64,000 nt of DNA. It comes from Aquisalibacillus elongatus. Its GTDB lineage: Bacteria; Bacillota; Bacilli; Bacillales; Alkalibacillaceae. Below the pieces are notes generated by a model. The model saw nothing but the letters and a program-made list of their open reading frames with translations. It did not search any database and was not told where the DNA came from. Below are positions 8,111 through 16,695 of this stretch, in pieces (within the stretch, counting starts at the first letter, position 1; every line of letters begins with the position of its first letter). A program made the translations under genes and the position numbers. Location: NCBI RefSeq assembly GCF_003843875.1, contig NZ_RKRF01000008.1, positions 1 through 64,000 on the forward strand. Direction: 5' to 3'.

Positions 8111-8473
8111 TTAATCCATCTCAACAACGTAGGAAGTTAATTCTTTGATTTTACCTGACTTAAAACTATCAAGACGATATACGTCGCAGAAGCCGTATTT
8201 TTTAGGTTCGCCTTCTTTTGTTGTAAACGTAATAACGCCGTTTACAGAAGCGGCAATGCCGTGCGTAATCGTGTTGTGGATCGTTAATTTAAAACTATCA
8301 TTCGTCTGCATGCCACCTAATGCCTCGCGTAAGGCATCTTTTCCGACAATCAAATCATCGCCGACCATTTCCCAGCGAACGTCCTCCGTCACGCTATCTA
8401 AGATAAAATCTATGTCTCCAATCATAAAAGCTTCATTAAAACTTTCGAAAAACTTTTGTCTTTCTGTTTCCAT
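8111..8473 (-). CDS. SnoaL-like / NTF2-fold protein
   Basis: 120 residues from the ATG at 8473, chosen because ggaggt lies 7 bases upstream. An in-frame start 18 bases earlier would overlap that ribosome site. The pattern EAFMIGDIDFILDSVTEDVRWEMVGDD is typical of SnoaL-like NTF2-fold proteins, which form a conical pocket used by isomerases, hydrolases or simple binding proteins. The second half (TIHNTITHGIAASVNGVITF) continues the beta sheet. The molecular function cannot be told. It is a single gene. Confidence 0.8.
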   Translation of the reverse strand: METERQKFFESFNEAFMIGDIDFILDSVTEDVRWEMVGDDLIVGKDALREALGGMQTNDSFKLTIHNTITHGIAASVNGVITFTTKEGEPKKYGFCDVYRLDSFKSGKIKELTSYVVEMD

Positions 8474-8642
8474 TGTAAAACCTCCTTGCACTGAGATTCT
8501 TAATCGCCTAAAAGCTTATAATTTAGTTTAAAGAAAATAATGTCATTAAGTCAATTAATAAGAGGCTGTGTGGTGTAAGCAGGTATTTTAAAATGAAAAT
8601 AGAAAAGAGTTATTAGCAGAAAAATACACTCAGGAGGTTCAT

Positions 8643-9587
8643 ATGACTAAACCAATTGATTTAGGTAACGATTTAACTTTAATAGACTTATATGATTTAG
8701 GAATGCCCGAACGGACGGGGGCATATATTTTGCATGCAGATGAATTGGCGGTTATTGAAACGAGTGCGAGCCCATCTGTCCCGCACTTATTAGAGGGGTT
8801 GGAAAAATTAAGTTTAAGTCCTGAAGACGTCAAACATATCATTGTGACGCATATTCATTTAGATCACGCGGGTGGCGTCGGAAAGTTTCTTCAGCATTGC
8901 CCGAATGCGACTGTTTATGTTCATCCAAAAGGGAAACGCCATTTAGCTGATCCATCGAAATTAGTTACAGGAGCGCGTGTTGTGTATGGTGATCAATTTG
9001 ATGAATTATTTGACCCGGTTTTGCCTGTGCCAGAGGATCGTTTGATCGAAGAGGGAGAAGGAGACACACTTGATTTAGGAAGTCGTGTGCTTACGTTTTA
9101 TGACACACCAGGTCATGCGAAGCATCACGTCAGCATTCATGACTCATTCAGTAATGGCATTTTTACTGGCGATACGATTGGCGTTTATTACCCACAGGCT
9201 GAAGGTCTTAATTTTGTCCTACCTTCAACATCGCCGAATCAGTTTGATCCAGAGGCGATGTTAAATTCACTTGAAAAAATTGAGCGCCTTGAAGTCAAAC
9301 AAATCTATTTTGGTCATTACGGTCGATCTCGTGACCCAGAACATGTCTATGAACAAATTCGTTTTTGGCTTCCTCGATTTGTTGAAGTGGGAGAGGAAGT
9401 TTTGGCAAATAACCCTGATACAAGCATGGATGGTCAGGTTGCTGCAGTAATAGAAGGACTATCAAATCTTGTAACGACTCATTTAGTCGAGCAAGGGATT
9501 CCGGCAAATCATGTGGTGTATCAATATTTGAATATGGACTTAAAGGTTTGTGCCATGGGGATTGTGGATTACTTACATAAACGATAA
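8643..9587 (+). CDS. MBL-fold metallo-hydrolase
   Basis: 314 residues of the metallo-beta-lactamase superfamily. The metal-binding motif THIHLDHAGG is at about 76-85. Further ligands appear as DTPGHAKHH (about 158-166), FTGDTIG (about 177-183) and the distal FGHYG near 223, so a dinuclear zinc site is likely. The C-terminal region is helical. The superfamily includes glyoxalase II, lactonases and thioesterases, and the substrate here is unknown. A strong aggaggt precedes the ATG. The next gene, an amidohydrolase, starts 11 bases after the stop, so the two metal hydrolases are probably co-transcribed. Confidence 0.88.
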   Translation: MTKPIDLGNDLTLIDLYDLGMPERTGAYILHADELAVIETSASPSVPHLLEGLEKLSLSPEDVKHIIVTHIHLDHAGGVGKFLQHCPNATVYVHPKGKRHLADPSKLVTGARVVYGDQFDELFDPVLPVPEDRLIEEGEGDTLDLGSRVLTFYDTPGHAKHHVSIHDSFSNGIFTGDTIGVYYPQAEGLNFVLPSTSPNQFDPEAMLNSLEKIERLEVKQIYFGHYGRSRDPEHVYEQIRFWLPRFVEVGEEVLANNPDTSMDGQVAAVIEGLSNLVTTHLVEQGIPANHVVYQYLNMDLKVCAMGIVDYLHKR

Positions 9588-9598
9588 GGGGATTATGC

Positions 9599-11200
9599 AT
9601 GACTCAAACGTTATACTACAATGGGAAAATTTTTACGTCTAATGACGATCAATTATATGCAGATGCCTTAATTGAAGAGGATGAAAAAATTAAGTGGATT
9701 GGTTCTGAAAAAGATTTAACCGTTAAACCAGAACGCCAAGTCGACTTGCACGAGAAAAGGGTATTGCCAGGACTAATTGACTCGCATATGCATCCGATGT
9801 TTTTAGCAGAGGCTATTCAATCAGTGCTGTGCTTACCGCCTTTAGTGTACTCAATCGAAGACATGAAGTACAAATTAGCAGAACGTGTGGAATCGAGCGA
9901 ACTTGGTGAATGGGTGGAAGCTTGGGGATATGACGAGTCGAAGTTAAAAGAACGTCGTATACCAACAAAAGCGGACTTGGATGAGGTGTCGCGTGACGTT
10001 CCAATTGTGGCGACGCGTACGTGCACTCATATTTTATCGGTTAATTCTAAGGCACTTGAGTTAGCGGGCATCACACGACATACAGAAGATCCTGAGGGCG
10101 GATTAATCGAACGAGATGAAAACGGTGATCCAACGGGCGTCTTAAGAGAAACGGCCCGCGATTTAATCTTAAACGTTAAACCTCAACCAACATTAGAAGA
10201 TAAAGTTGAGCAACTTTTGGGTTTGAATGACTATTTGTTATCACGAGGGTTACTCAATGTTACGGATTTGTATGCAAACATCAAGCCTGATGATTATGAA
10301 CTTTATCAGGTAGCGGTAGAAAGAGGGTTTACCCCGCGTGTCGGGTTGTATTACCGTTTTGACCAGATGAAGGAAAATGACAAATTCGAAATTTCTGATG
10401 AGTTTCTTGACCGTTCGAAGCAGGTTCATGTTGGAGGCGTTAAAATCATGGCGGATGGCAGTATCTCAGGTCAAACAGCGTGGGTTTACGAGCATTACCT
10501 AGGCACTGAAGGAGAATGTGGTCTGTCGACAGTATCGAGTTCTATGATCAAAAAAGCTGCGCGAACAGCTCGCCAAAACCAAATTCAACTCGTCGTACAT
10601 GCTATGGGTGATCGAGCGACGGATGCTGTTTTAGATGCTGTAGACGAGGAATCAAATTGGCTTGATGAAGGTCCGTCTATTAGATTAGAACACGTCACAT
10701 TCCCTAGCACTAGAGTTTTGGAACGCTCAAGGAAGTGGAGCATCGGATTTGTACCACAAACAATTTTTTTATTTGCCGAAATTGAAAGTTACTTAAACAA
10801 CGTAGGGCGCAGTCGGACAGAACGGTCCTATCCTATCAAAACCTTTTTAGACCAAAACATACTGACCGCACTCTCATCAGACGCACCCGCAACAACTTGG
10901 GCTGACCCAGCTAATCCATTTATCGGCATACAATCAGCCGTGAGACGCATAGCCTATAATGGAGAGGCTTACGGAAGTGCTGAAGAAATTGATGTAGAGA
11001 CAGCTATCAAATTGTACACAAGGGAAGCGCAAAAAGTCACGCGCATCCCGGATATTGGTCAGTTAAAAGAAGGCTATGAAGCGGATTTTATTGTGCTAGA
11101 TCAAGATATACTGAACATTGACCAAGATCAAATCGGGGAAACAAAAGTCGAACAAGCCTTTAAAAAAGGAGAACTCGTTTACCAGAAGGGAGGATTATAA
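9599..11200 (+). CDS. Amidohydrolase, YtcJ-like (Amidohydro_3)
   Basis: 533 residues. Opens with the composite N-terminal beta domain (YYNGKIFTSNDD) and the metal motif GLIDSHMHP at about 59-67. Family-typical blocks follow: GVKIMADGSISGQTAW near 280, VHAMGDRATDAVLDA near 332, RLEHVTF near 362, SSDAPA near 424, and a C-terminal EADFIVLDQD strand. YtcJ-like proteins are metal-dependent hydrolases of uncertain substrate, often C-N bonds. Co-transcribed with the MBL-fold gene 11 bases upstream and followed without a gap by a small membrane protein gene, so the three form a probable operon. Confidence 0.88.
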   Translation: MTQTLYYNGKIFTSNDDQLYADALIEEDEKIKWIGSEKDLTVKPERQVDLHEKRVLPGLIDSHMHPMFLAEAIQSVLCLPPLVYSIEDMKYKLAERVESSELGEWVEAWGYDESKLKERRIPTKADLDEVSRDVPIVATRTCTHILSVNSKALELAGITRHTEDPEGGLIERDENGDPTGVLRETARDLILNVKPQPTLEDKVEQLLGLNDYLLSRGLLNVTDLYANIKPDDYELYQVAVERGFTPRVGLYYRFDQMKENDKFEISDEFLDRSKQVHVGGVKIMADGSISGQTAWVYEHYLGTEGECGLSTVSSSMIKKAARTARQNQIQLVVHAMGDRATDAVLDAVDEESNWLDEGPSIRLEHVTFPSTRVLERSRKWSIGFVPQTIFLFAEIESYLNNVGRSRTERSYPIKTFLDQNILTALSSDAPATTWADPANPFIGIQSAVRRIAYNGEAYGSAEEIDVETAIKLYTREAQKVTRIPDIGQLKEGYEADFIVLDQDILNIDQDQIGETKVEQAFKKGELVYQKGGL

Positions 11201-11425
11201 ATGCGAAAATGGGTATCTATGATTTTATTAATCGTCATTGCTTTATTTGCATTAAGTTTCCTAGACGTTTGGACGATTCCCAACCAGTATGAACCATTTT
11301 TAGTCGCGGTTTTAGTTGTTATGTTGGGAATGATGTTGCTTTTGCAAAGTTTGAAAATTGCTGGATACATTTTTGTGTTTTTGGCAATTGGCATTGCGAT
11401 TGTCGGAGCCATACAGGTATTATAA
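11201..11425 (+). CDS. Small membrane protein, unknown
   Basis: 74 residues, almost entirely hydrophobic: three likely helices (residues about 4-22, 28-46 and 48-70) with short polar turns. It starts directly after the amidohydrolase stop codon with gggagg upstream, so it is translationally linked to that operon. No family recognised. Distinct in sequence from the two paralogues that follow. Confidence 0.65.
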   Translation: MRKWVSMILLIVIALFALSFLDVWTIPNQYEPFLVAVLVVMLGMMLLLQSLKIAGYIFVFLAIGIAIVGAIQVL

Positions 11426-11462
11426 GAAGTATTCATCATATATTTAACATTAGGTGATAAAG

Positions 11463-11696
11463 ATGAAAAAAGCATTAGAGGTTTTTGCGGTTATTTGTAT
11501 CGTACTAGCAGTTTTATTTTTTGTTGGCCCCTTTCTAATTAGCGGTTTAGCTAATCCAGATTTATACTTCTTCTTGTTCCCGTTTTGGTCAGGTGGATTT
11601 GAGTGGGTCGGCAAGGCAGTTTTTATCGCTTTTGGTATTATAAACGTCTTGTTAGCGTTACTAGTTTTATATGTCGTTAAAAGAATTAAGTGGTAA
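11463..11696 (+). CDS. Small membrane protein, first of a tandem paralogous pair
   Basis: 77 residues starting MKKALEVFAV. The ATG at 11463 is preferred to a GTG nine bases upstream because aggtgat then forms a spaced ribosome site. Two hydrophobic helices (about 5-25 and 50-72) flank a polar, aromatic loop. The C-terminus VVKRIKW is basic and probably cytoplasmic. It is clearly paralogous to the protein at 11820-12047: identical MKKALEVFAV start and matching LFPF, FGI.N.LLALLVL and K.I.W endings. Function unknown. Confidence 0.7.
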   Translation: MKKALEVFAVICIVLAVLFFVGPFLISGLANPDLYFFLFPFWSGGFEWVGKAVFIAFGIINVLLALLVLYVVKRIKW

Positions 11697-11819
11697 TCAG
11701 AAAGGCGACTATGATAGTACGTTATTGCTCAAATAATATGCTCAGAGAAGTGTGTGTGCTCTAGAATAGACTAAAGCCCTACTTCGGTAACCTTAGATAA
11801 AAGGAGTCTAGGTATCAGA

Positions 11820-12047
11820 ATGAAAAAAGCATTAGAAGTTTTTGCGGTTGTATGTGTTGTATTGGCCGTCATATTATTTTTCGCGCCCATTTTAATAGGT
11901 GGAGCTATTGATGAGCCTTGGCAGTTTATGTTGTTTCCGTTTTTAAGTGGACACGGAATTGAAAAAGTTATATTTGTCATTTTTGGTATTGTGAATCTAC
12001 TCTTGGCACTATTAGTTTTGTTTATAGTCAAAAAGATCAATTGGTAA
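11820..12047 (+). CDS. Small membrane protein, second of a tandem paralogous pair
   Basis: 75 residues, paralogue of the protein at 11463-11696 with the same two-helix layout and a shared MKKALEVFAV opening. The central loop differs (IDEPWQFM against NPDLYFF). The 123-bp gap between the copies and the separate ribosome site (aaaggag, about 11799-11805) suggest a gene duplication retained as two expressed genes. A strong terminator follows at once. Confidence 0.7.
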   Translation: MKKALEVFAVVCVVLAVILFFAPILIGGAIDEPWQFMLFPFLSGHGIEKVIFVIFGIVNLLLALLVLFIVKKINW

Positions 12048-12070
12048 CTCCGCTAATGCGGAGTTTTTGT
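12047..12070 (+). terminator. Rho-independent terminator
   Basis: actccgc / gcggagt stem (12047-12053, 12058-12064) with a TAAT loop and T-rich tail, starting at the last base of the preceding stop codon. Confidence 0.9.
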
Positions 12071-12143
12071 TTTGATAAACATTACTAGCTAGAAAATGAA
12101 CCCGTGAAAAACATTTCGAAAATTCCGCAGTTAATAGAAACTA

Positions 12144-12172
12144 TTGACGAAGTGCCTAAAACTTCATATGAT
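12144..12172 (+). promoter_or_regulatory. Predicted sigma-A promoter of the YeeE/YedE gene
   Basis: TTGACG (12144-12149) and TATGAT (12167-12172) with exactly 17 bp between, each 5/6 to consensus, 45 bp before the start codon. The spacer contains a small inverted repeat (GAAGT...ACTTC) that could be an operator. Confidence 0.7.
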
Positions 12173-12217
12173 ATTATATATAATCCCGAGTAAATTTATA
12201 AGAAATGGGTGATTTAA

Positions 12218-13474
12218 ATGGCAACAACGAATGTTCAGCCTGTTAATGAAGTTAAAGACCCTGTGAAAGCGAAAAGCACAGGTTTAAATAAACCACAAAT
12301 GAAATTAATCGTCGGTGCATTAATTGTGACGGCGATCTTAATGGTTCATTTATTACTAAATCAAGCGGCGATGCAGCCTATTTTATTATTGCTAGGCTTG
12401 CTACTAGGTTATACGCTGTTTCACGCGCGATTTGGGTTCACGTCTGCCTTCAGGCGGTTTGCCTCTGTTGGTAACGGAAAAGCTTTAAGAGCGCATATGG
12501 TCATGCTCGGTGCTGCTGTAACACTGTTTGCGCCAATATTAGCATTTGGCGTTTCATTTTTTGACACAGGAGTTGCTGGATATGTAGCGCCTGTAGGTAT
12601 TAGTGTCTTAGTCGGTGCATTCCTATTCGGAGTTGGCATGCAGTTAGGGGGCGGTTGTGCATCAGGTACGCTATACGCGATAGGTGGCGGCCGTACCGTG
12701 ATGTTTGTAACACTGTTATTTTTTATTGTTGGATCAACAGTTGGTGCCGCTCATCTTCCATTTTGGACAGAAGAGCTTCCTGCTATGGAAGCCTTCTCCT
12801 TAGCGACATCAACAGGTCTCGGTTACGGCGGTGCGTGGGCCGTATCGATTGCATTATTTGGTCTAATCGCCTGGTTAACGCTAGTCGTTGAGCGTAAGAA
12901 AAAAGCTCCTCAAATGGCGCCAGTTCCAACAACGAACGGTTGGAAACGAATTTTCCGTGGTTCATGGCCATTGTTTGCAGCTGCCATTGCTCTAGCTGTA
13001 CTAAACGCGCTAACGCTTATGACGCGGGGTGCTCCTTGGGGGATCACGTCAGCGTTCGCGCTATGGGGGTCAAAAGCTGCGGATTTCATTGGAATTGATG
13101 TGGCGAGTTGGAGTTATTGGCAAGGTGCTAATGCTCAGGCACTTGAAGCCTCAATATTTGCAGATTCCACAACGGTATTAAACCTAGGTGTAATCCTAGG
13201 AGCCTTTATCGCGTCAGCAGCCGGCGGTTTATTCAAGTTTTCTAAATTAACAAAAGGCAACGTCTCAGCAGCTGTGATCGGCGGGCTATTCATGGGCTAT
13301 GGTGCGCGCCTAGCCTTCGGTTGTAATATCGGAGCTTACTTTGGCGGAATCGCTTCATTCAGCCTGCACGGTTATGTGTGGGGTATCCTGGCACTGGCCG
13401 GAACGTTTGTGGCACTGTACCTCCGCCCGCTATTTGGACTGTCCGTACCAAAATCTAAAGATACATTCTGTTAA
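12218..13474 (+). CDS. YeeE/YedE-family sulfur-compound transporter
   Basis: 418-residue polytopic membrane protein with about ten helices. It holds two family signatures: LGGGCASGTLYAIGGG at about 142-157 and FGCNIGAYFGGIASFSLHG near 368-386, each with a conserved Cys. In the characterised member TsuA (YeeE) such cysteines relay thiosulfate through the channel, so thiosulfate or a related sulfur species is the likely substrate. No TusA-like or rhodanese gene is adjacent. The start ATG follows a weak aaatgggtgat site. It is monocistronic with its own promoter and terminator. Confidence 0.85.
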   Translation: MATTNVQPVNEVKDPVKAKSTGLNKPQMKLIVGALIVTAILMVHLLLNQAAMQPILLLLGLLLGYTLFHARFGFTSAFRRFASVGNGKALRAHMVMLGAAVTLFAPILAFGVSFFDTGVAGYVAPVGISVLVGAFLFGVGMQLGGGCASGTLYAIGGGRTVMFVTLLFFIVGSTVGAAHLPFWTEELPAMEAFSLATSTGLGYGGAWAVSIALFGLIAWLTLVVERKKKAPQMAPVPTTNGWKRIFRGSWPLFAAAIALAVLNALTLMTRGAPWGITSAFALWGSKAADFIGIDVASWSYWQGANAQALEASIFADSTTVLNLGVILGAFIASAAGGLFKFSKLTKGNVSAAVIGGLFMGYGARLAFGCNIGAYFGGIASFSLHGYVWGILALAGTFVALYLRPLFGLSVPKSKDTFC

Positions 13475-13477
13475 ATC

Positions 13478-13512
13478 AAACCCACTTGTTCAATTGAGCA
13501 AGTGGGTTTTTG
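13478..13512 (+). terminator. Rho-independent terminator after the YeeE/YedE gene
   Basis: 11-bp stem aaacccacttg / caagtgggttt (13478-13488, 13499-13509) followed by T. A 21-bp-periodic array begins eight bases later. Confidence 0.9.
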
Positions 13513-13519
13513 AAATAGA

Positions 13520-13641
13520 GCGCATAAACAGCTCGAAAAGGGCGCATAAATTTGAGGAAAGGTACTGTTCGACAAAATTCGTAGCGCATAAATGAGCAAA
13601 ACCAGCGCATAAATTGAAAATCACGGCGCATATAAACAAAC
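13520..13641. repeat. 21-bp-periodic intergenic array A, motif GCGCATAAA
   Basis: The motif GCGCATAAA starts at 13520, 13542, 13584 and 13605, with a degenerate copy at 13626. The steps are 22, 42 (two periods), 21 and 21 bp. The rest of each unit varies and is A-rich. The double-length unit contains GGTACTGTTCGACAAA. It lies between two convergent genes. The same motif and the same four spacings recur at 39179-39300. Role unknown. Confidence 0.9.
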
Positions 13642-13642
13642 A

Positions 13643-14368
13643 TTAATGAAAAATTCTTGGCACAAACAGGTTTTTTTCACTTTTCAAGGAATAGTGAAGT
13701 TCTAGGTCATAGTTAATGGATGCAAAAAAGACTTCGCTCACATTTTGAACACCGTGTTTCGCCAGTTCTTCCTTTAGCCAAGTTTCATTAACGCTGAAAA
13801 ATTCTAAAATGCTTGAGTAAATTTCACCTTCCATAATGACGGGGAGTGCTAGTTGTGGTTTTCCGCCTTCCAAATTCAAATCACTTACGGTCACCGTTTG
13901 TTTCTCCGGTTTCTTCATAACACTTAAACTACCATCGGATTCAATGATTGCCGTTTGAACTTCGCTAATATCAAAAATCTCTTTTTCGCGTAATAACTGT
14001 AAAATGTTATCAATTGAGTAGCGGATTTGTTTTAATCGATCATTTAAAAGTTTCCCATCTTGAATCACAACTGTCGGTTCAAACGTCATTATTCTGCCAA
14101 TCCACCGATTCATAATCTTAAGTCGCGCAACCCCGCGTTGTAATAAAGCAATCGCAACAAGAGCAATAGCCGTATATAGATGCTCAATCGACGGGTCTGC
14201 AATATCAGCACCGACAAGGGACCCGAGCGTAATGATAATTAGAAAATCAAAAATCGGTAGCTCACCAATCGCTCGTTTCCCCATGAAAATCGTGACAATT
14301 AAAAGCAGTGGGAAAATCGTAATTATTCTTCCCAACACCACTAAAATTTCCTTAACAGTTTCATCCAT
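13643..14368 (-). CDS. DUF421 (YetF-like) membrane protein
   Basis: 241 residues. Three N-terminal helices (about 10-30, 38-58 and 64-82) contain the family segment GKRAIGELPIFDFLIIITLGS. A cytoplasmic domain follows with QDGKLL, IRYSIDNILQLLREKEIFDI and EVQTAIIESDGSLSV, both typical of the YetF/YcaP family (DUF421). Function of the family is unclear, and YetF-type proteins affect the Bacillus spore and membrane state. The start follows aaggag. Single gene, ending against array A. Confidence 0.88.
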   Translation of the reverse strand: MDETVKEILVVLGRIITIFPLLLIVTIFMGKRAIGELPIFDFLIIITLGSLVGADIADPSIEHLYTAIALVAIALLQRGVARLKIMNRWIGRIMTFEPTVVIQDGKLLNDRLKQIRYSIDNILQLLREKEIFDISEVQTAIIESDGSLSVMKKPEKQTVTVSDLNLEGGKPQLALPVIMEGEIYSSILEFFSVNETWLKEELAKHGVQNVSEVFFASINYDLELHYSLKSEKNLFVPRIFH

Positions 14369-14405
14369 AGGTTTTTCTCCTTGTTTCAGCTACTGCTTTA
14401 TATTT

Positions 14406-14426
14406 TGACCTAAACCCATTAGGTCA
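14406..14426. promoter_or_regulatory. Perfect 8-bp inverted repeat between DUF421 and a lipoprotein gene
   Basis: TGACCTAA (14406-14413) and TTAGGTCA (14419-14426) with a 5-bp spacer, in the 122-bp divergent gap. It is near a possible -10 (TATGAT, about 14445) for the lipoprotein gene. Size and position fit a dimeric regulator site. The regulator is unknown. Confidence 0.4.
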
Positions 14427-14490
14427 TACACTTCTAAAAAGAACTATGATATCCTAAAATTGTAAAAGTTATGAATATTGGAGAGATTGT

Positions 14491-14919
14491 ATGAAAAAGT
14501 GGTTGTTGATTTTAGTTATGATTGTCCTAGTTAGTTGCGGAACAGAATCTGGTGAAAGAGAAAATGAAGTTGAAAAAGTTGAAGCTTATACGGTAGAAGC
14601 CTTTGATGACGAACCAGGGCATTATACGAAAGTGAATTCTCAAATCGTCATTTACGGACCAGAGGATGACAGGAAGGTTGAAGCCAAGTTGATTGAAGAT
14701 TTTTACGATGAAAACTGGAACTTTATTAAATCTCATGTTACACATTCCAAAGTAGAATTTGAGGAAGATCAAGTCAAAACACTGGACGAACCTCAAACGA
14801 TTTTACTACCTGAAGAAGCAGACTTTTCATTGGGGGAAGATTCCAGCGAGCTTGAAGGAGAAGACCGAGAAAAAGTAAATGAACATATTCTTAAAACCAT
14901 TAATGACCATATGAATTAG
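14491..14919 (+). CDS. Predicted lipoprotein, unknown function
   Basis: 142 residues. A lipoprotein signal (MKKWLLILVMIVLVSCG) places the lipidated Cys at residue 16. The mature part is very acidic, with many Glu and Asp, and has no recognised domain. It would be anchored on the outer face of the membrane. Ribosome site gagag. It lies 12 bases upstream of a hotdog thioesterase gene and may be co-transcribed with it. Confidence 0.75.
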   Translation: MKKWLLILVMIVLVSCGTESGERENEVEKVEAYTVEAFDDEPGHYTKVNSQIVIYGPEDDRKVEAKLIEDFYDENWNFIKSHVTHSKVEFEEDQVKTLDEPQTILLPEEADFSLGEDSSELEGEDREKVNEHILKTINDHMN

Positions 14920-14931
14920 GAGGAATTTTGA

Positions 14932-15405
14932 ATGATTAAACACGCGATTCAAGATGTATATCCGGAAGATTTAGCGCATTGTTATGGCTGTGGTCGATTA
15001 AATGAAAGCGGACACCAGTTCCGAACGGGTTGGGAAGGCAATCAGACGGCTACATATTACAAACCAGAAGCTGAACACACCGCGATTCCAGGCTTTGTGT
15101 ACGGCGGATTATTAGCATCCCTCATTGACTGCCACGGCACCGGTTCAGCCTCGTTATTTTTACATCGAAAAAATGGACACGAACCGGAAGATGGTGTGGA
15201 ACCACCAAGGTTTGTAACCGCATCATTAGAAATTAAGTTCACCAAGCCAACACCCCAAAACGAAACGCTTAAAGCCGTTGGAACAGTTGAAGAAATTCAT
15301 CCTAAAAAGTTCAAAATTCATACAGAAGTTTATGCTCATGATGAAGTCGTGGCCGCAGGCGTTGTTGTAGCTGCAGTTATGCCAGATACATTTAAAGCCA
15401 AGTAA
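14932..15405 (+). CDS. PaaI-like hotdog-fold acyl-CoA thioesterase
   Basis: 157 residues with a hotdog fold. The signature GFVYGGLLASLIDCHGTGSA near 50-70 places the general-base Asp on the central helix, and LEIKFTKPTP near 102 gives the core beta strand. PaaI-type thioesterases hydrolyse hydroxyphenylacetyl-CoA or other dead-end thioesters. The N-terminal CYGCG near 17 is common in this subgroup. It is not in the paa operon, 5 kb away, so a housekeeping role is equally likely. Start ATG preceded by aggagg. Confidence 0.82.
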   Translation: MIKHAIQDVYPEDLAHCYGCGRLNESGHQFRTGWEGNQTATYYKPEAEHTAIPGFVYGGLLASLIDCHGTGSASLFLHRKNGHEPEDGVEPPRFVTASLEIKFTKPTPQNETLKAVGTVEEIHPKKFKIHTEVYAHDEVVAAGVVVAAVMPDTFKAK

Positions 15406-15464
15406 AGAATATTTTCTCCAGCTTAGTTAAAATAGTGTTAAAACTAAGCAGAAGGGTATGTACG

Positions 15465-16034
15465 ATGCCCGGTAACTATATGAAGTGGATTGAGTCCTCA
15501 CTAAAAGCACTTAAACCACTCAATGATAACAATAAAGATTATGTTCATGTAGGAGAAGTAATGGCTTTGTGGACCTATTTAGGTTTTGTTGAAAGCATTA
15601 TTGTCTATGAAGAAATCGGTCTTAACATGTCATCAGACCAAGAGGTTTTAAAGTTTGTTAAAGAAGCATTAGAAGTTGCAACGTCACATAAAAAAGAGCT
15701 TCGTGATTTTATGATAGCAGAGGGAATTACGTTACCCCCTGCCCCAGAGCACAAGCCTAAATCAGATCCAAAGGCAGTTCCTGAAGGTGCTAGGTTAACG
15801 GAGGATGAAATAATGAACACCCTAAGCATAAATTTTGTCTATGCAGGTGATATGTGCGCAGCCTCAGCCAGTCAAAGTGTCAGAACTGATGTCGGGTTAA
15901 TGTTTCTTTAATTCCAAGTTGATAAATTCGCGTTAGGTTTTAAGGCTAAAGACTTCATGAGAAAACGAGGTTGGCTTAAAATACCGCCTTATTACAGCCC
16001 ACCGGGAGTGCGGGACCCTAACGAAAACAAGTAG
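15465..16034 (+). pseudogene. DUF3231 protein gene interrupted by an in-frame TAA
   Basis: From the ATG at 15465 the frame reads 148 codons to TAA at 15909-15911. The same frame then continues without another stop for 40 codons (FQVDKFALGFKAKDFMRKRG...) to TAG at 16032-16034. The protein has the helical pattern of the DUF3231 family common in Bacillaceae. The downstream part looks like genuine family C-terminus (KDFMRKRGWL.IPPYY). A single base change to TAA explains the break. Either this is a recent pseudogene, a truncated but functional protein, or a sequencing error. The terminator overlaps the distal TAG, which also indicates the original gene end. Confidence 0.8.
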
Positions 16035-16057
16035 TTCGGCGAAGTGCCGAACTACTT
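16029..16057. terminator. Bidirectional terminator between DUF3231 and cupin genes
   Basis: 12-bp perfect stem aagtagttcggc / gccgaactactt (16029-16040, 16046-16057), loop gaagt. It overlaps the distal TAG at 16032-16034 and ends next to the stop of the convergent gene. Confidence 0.85.
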
Positions 16058-16058
16058 C

Positions 16059-16583
16059 TTAATGGTGTTCTTCAGCTGCCATAGCGTCAGCCTTCGTTTG
16101 ATGAACGGTGCCAAACGGGTGCTCAGGTGGGGCGTAAATGGAATATAATTTTAACGGACGGTTGCCCGTATTAATTAAGTTATGCCACTTTCCAGCTGGA
16201 ATCATAATGGCATCATCATCATAAACAGGCTGCCTAAAGGTTAAGTTATCTTCCTGATCACCCATTAATGTAAGCCCTTGCCCTTCTTCAATGCGGAGAA
16301 ATTGGTCGACATCAGGGTGGATTTCTAACCCAATATCTTCTCCAACACCGATGCTCATGAGTGTCACCTGTAAGTGCTCACCAGTCCAGAGGGCTCTTCT
16401 AAAGCTTTCATTTTGTGTTGTTGCCTTTTCAATATCAACAACAAACGGATTTGAGCCAAAATCCCCCTCTACTTGCTGGCCATATTGGTTCGGCATATTC
16501 CCTTGATTTGCCATCCCACCATAATAATTGTTCCACTGATTACCCATCATCGGGTTCATATTGACGTGATATGGTCTATACAT
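16059..16583 (-). CDS. Cupin-domain protein
   Basis: 174 residues from the ATG at 16583, chosen because aaaggagt lies 6-7 bases upstream. The N-terminus is Met/Asn/Tyr/Gly-rich (MNPMMGNQWNNYYGG), as in some spore-coat-associated proteins. Residues 70-160 form a cupin barrel: GLEIHPDVDQFLRIEEGQG carries the first motif (H..D..., E) and PAGKWHNLINTGN the second, with His. Metal binding is likely but one His of the classic first motif is replaced by Asp. Enzymatic role unknown. It is monocistronic. Confidence 0.8.
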   Translation of the reverse strand: MYRPYHVNMNPMMGNQWNNYYGGMANQGNMPNQYGQQVEGDFGSNPFVVDIEKATTQNESFRRALWTGEHLQVTLMSIGVGEDIGLEIHPDVDQFLRIEEGQGLTLMGDQEDNLTFRQPVYDDDAIMIPAGKWHNLINTGNRPLKLYSIYAPPEHPFGTVHQTKADAMAAEEHH

Positions 16584-16655
16584 AGTTATACTCCTTTCAA
16601 GATGTATCTTTTTTATCGTATGCATTAGCCTTAAAATTTGGGAGATATTGGACCA

Positions 16656-16690
16656 TAAAAAAACACGTGACTTCACCTGAAATCACGTGT
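16656..16690 (-). terminator. Terminator of mntR
   Basis: acacgtga / tcacgtgt stem (16663-16670, 16683-16690) with a T run on the minus strand (plus A at 16657-16663), just past the mntR stop. Confidence 0.85.
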
Positions 16691-16695
16691 CGTGC

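Noticed and set aside
13520..13641. CRISPR array interpretation of the 21-bp repeats
   Set aside because: Units are only 21 bp with a 9-10-bp conserved core, no spacer-length variation and no cas genes, unlike CRISPR repeats of 23-47 bp with unique spacers.
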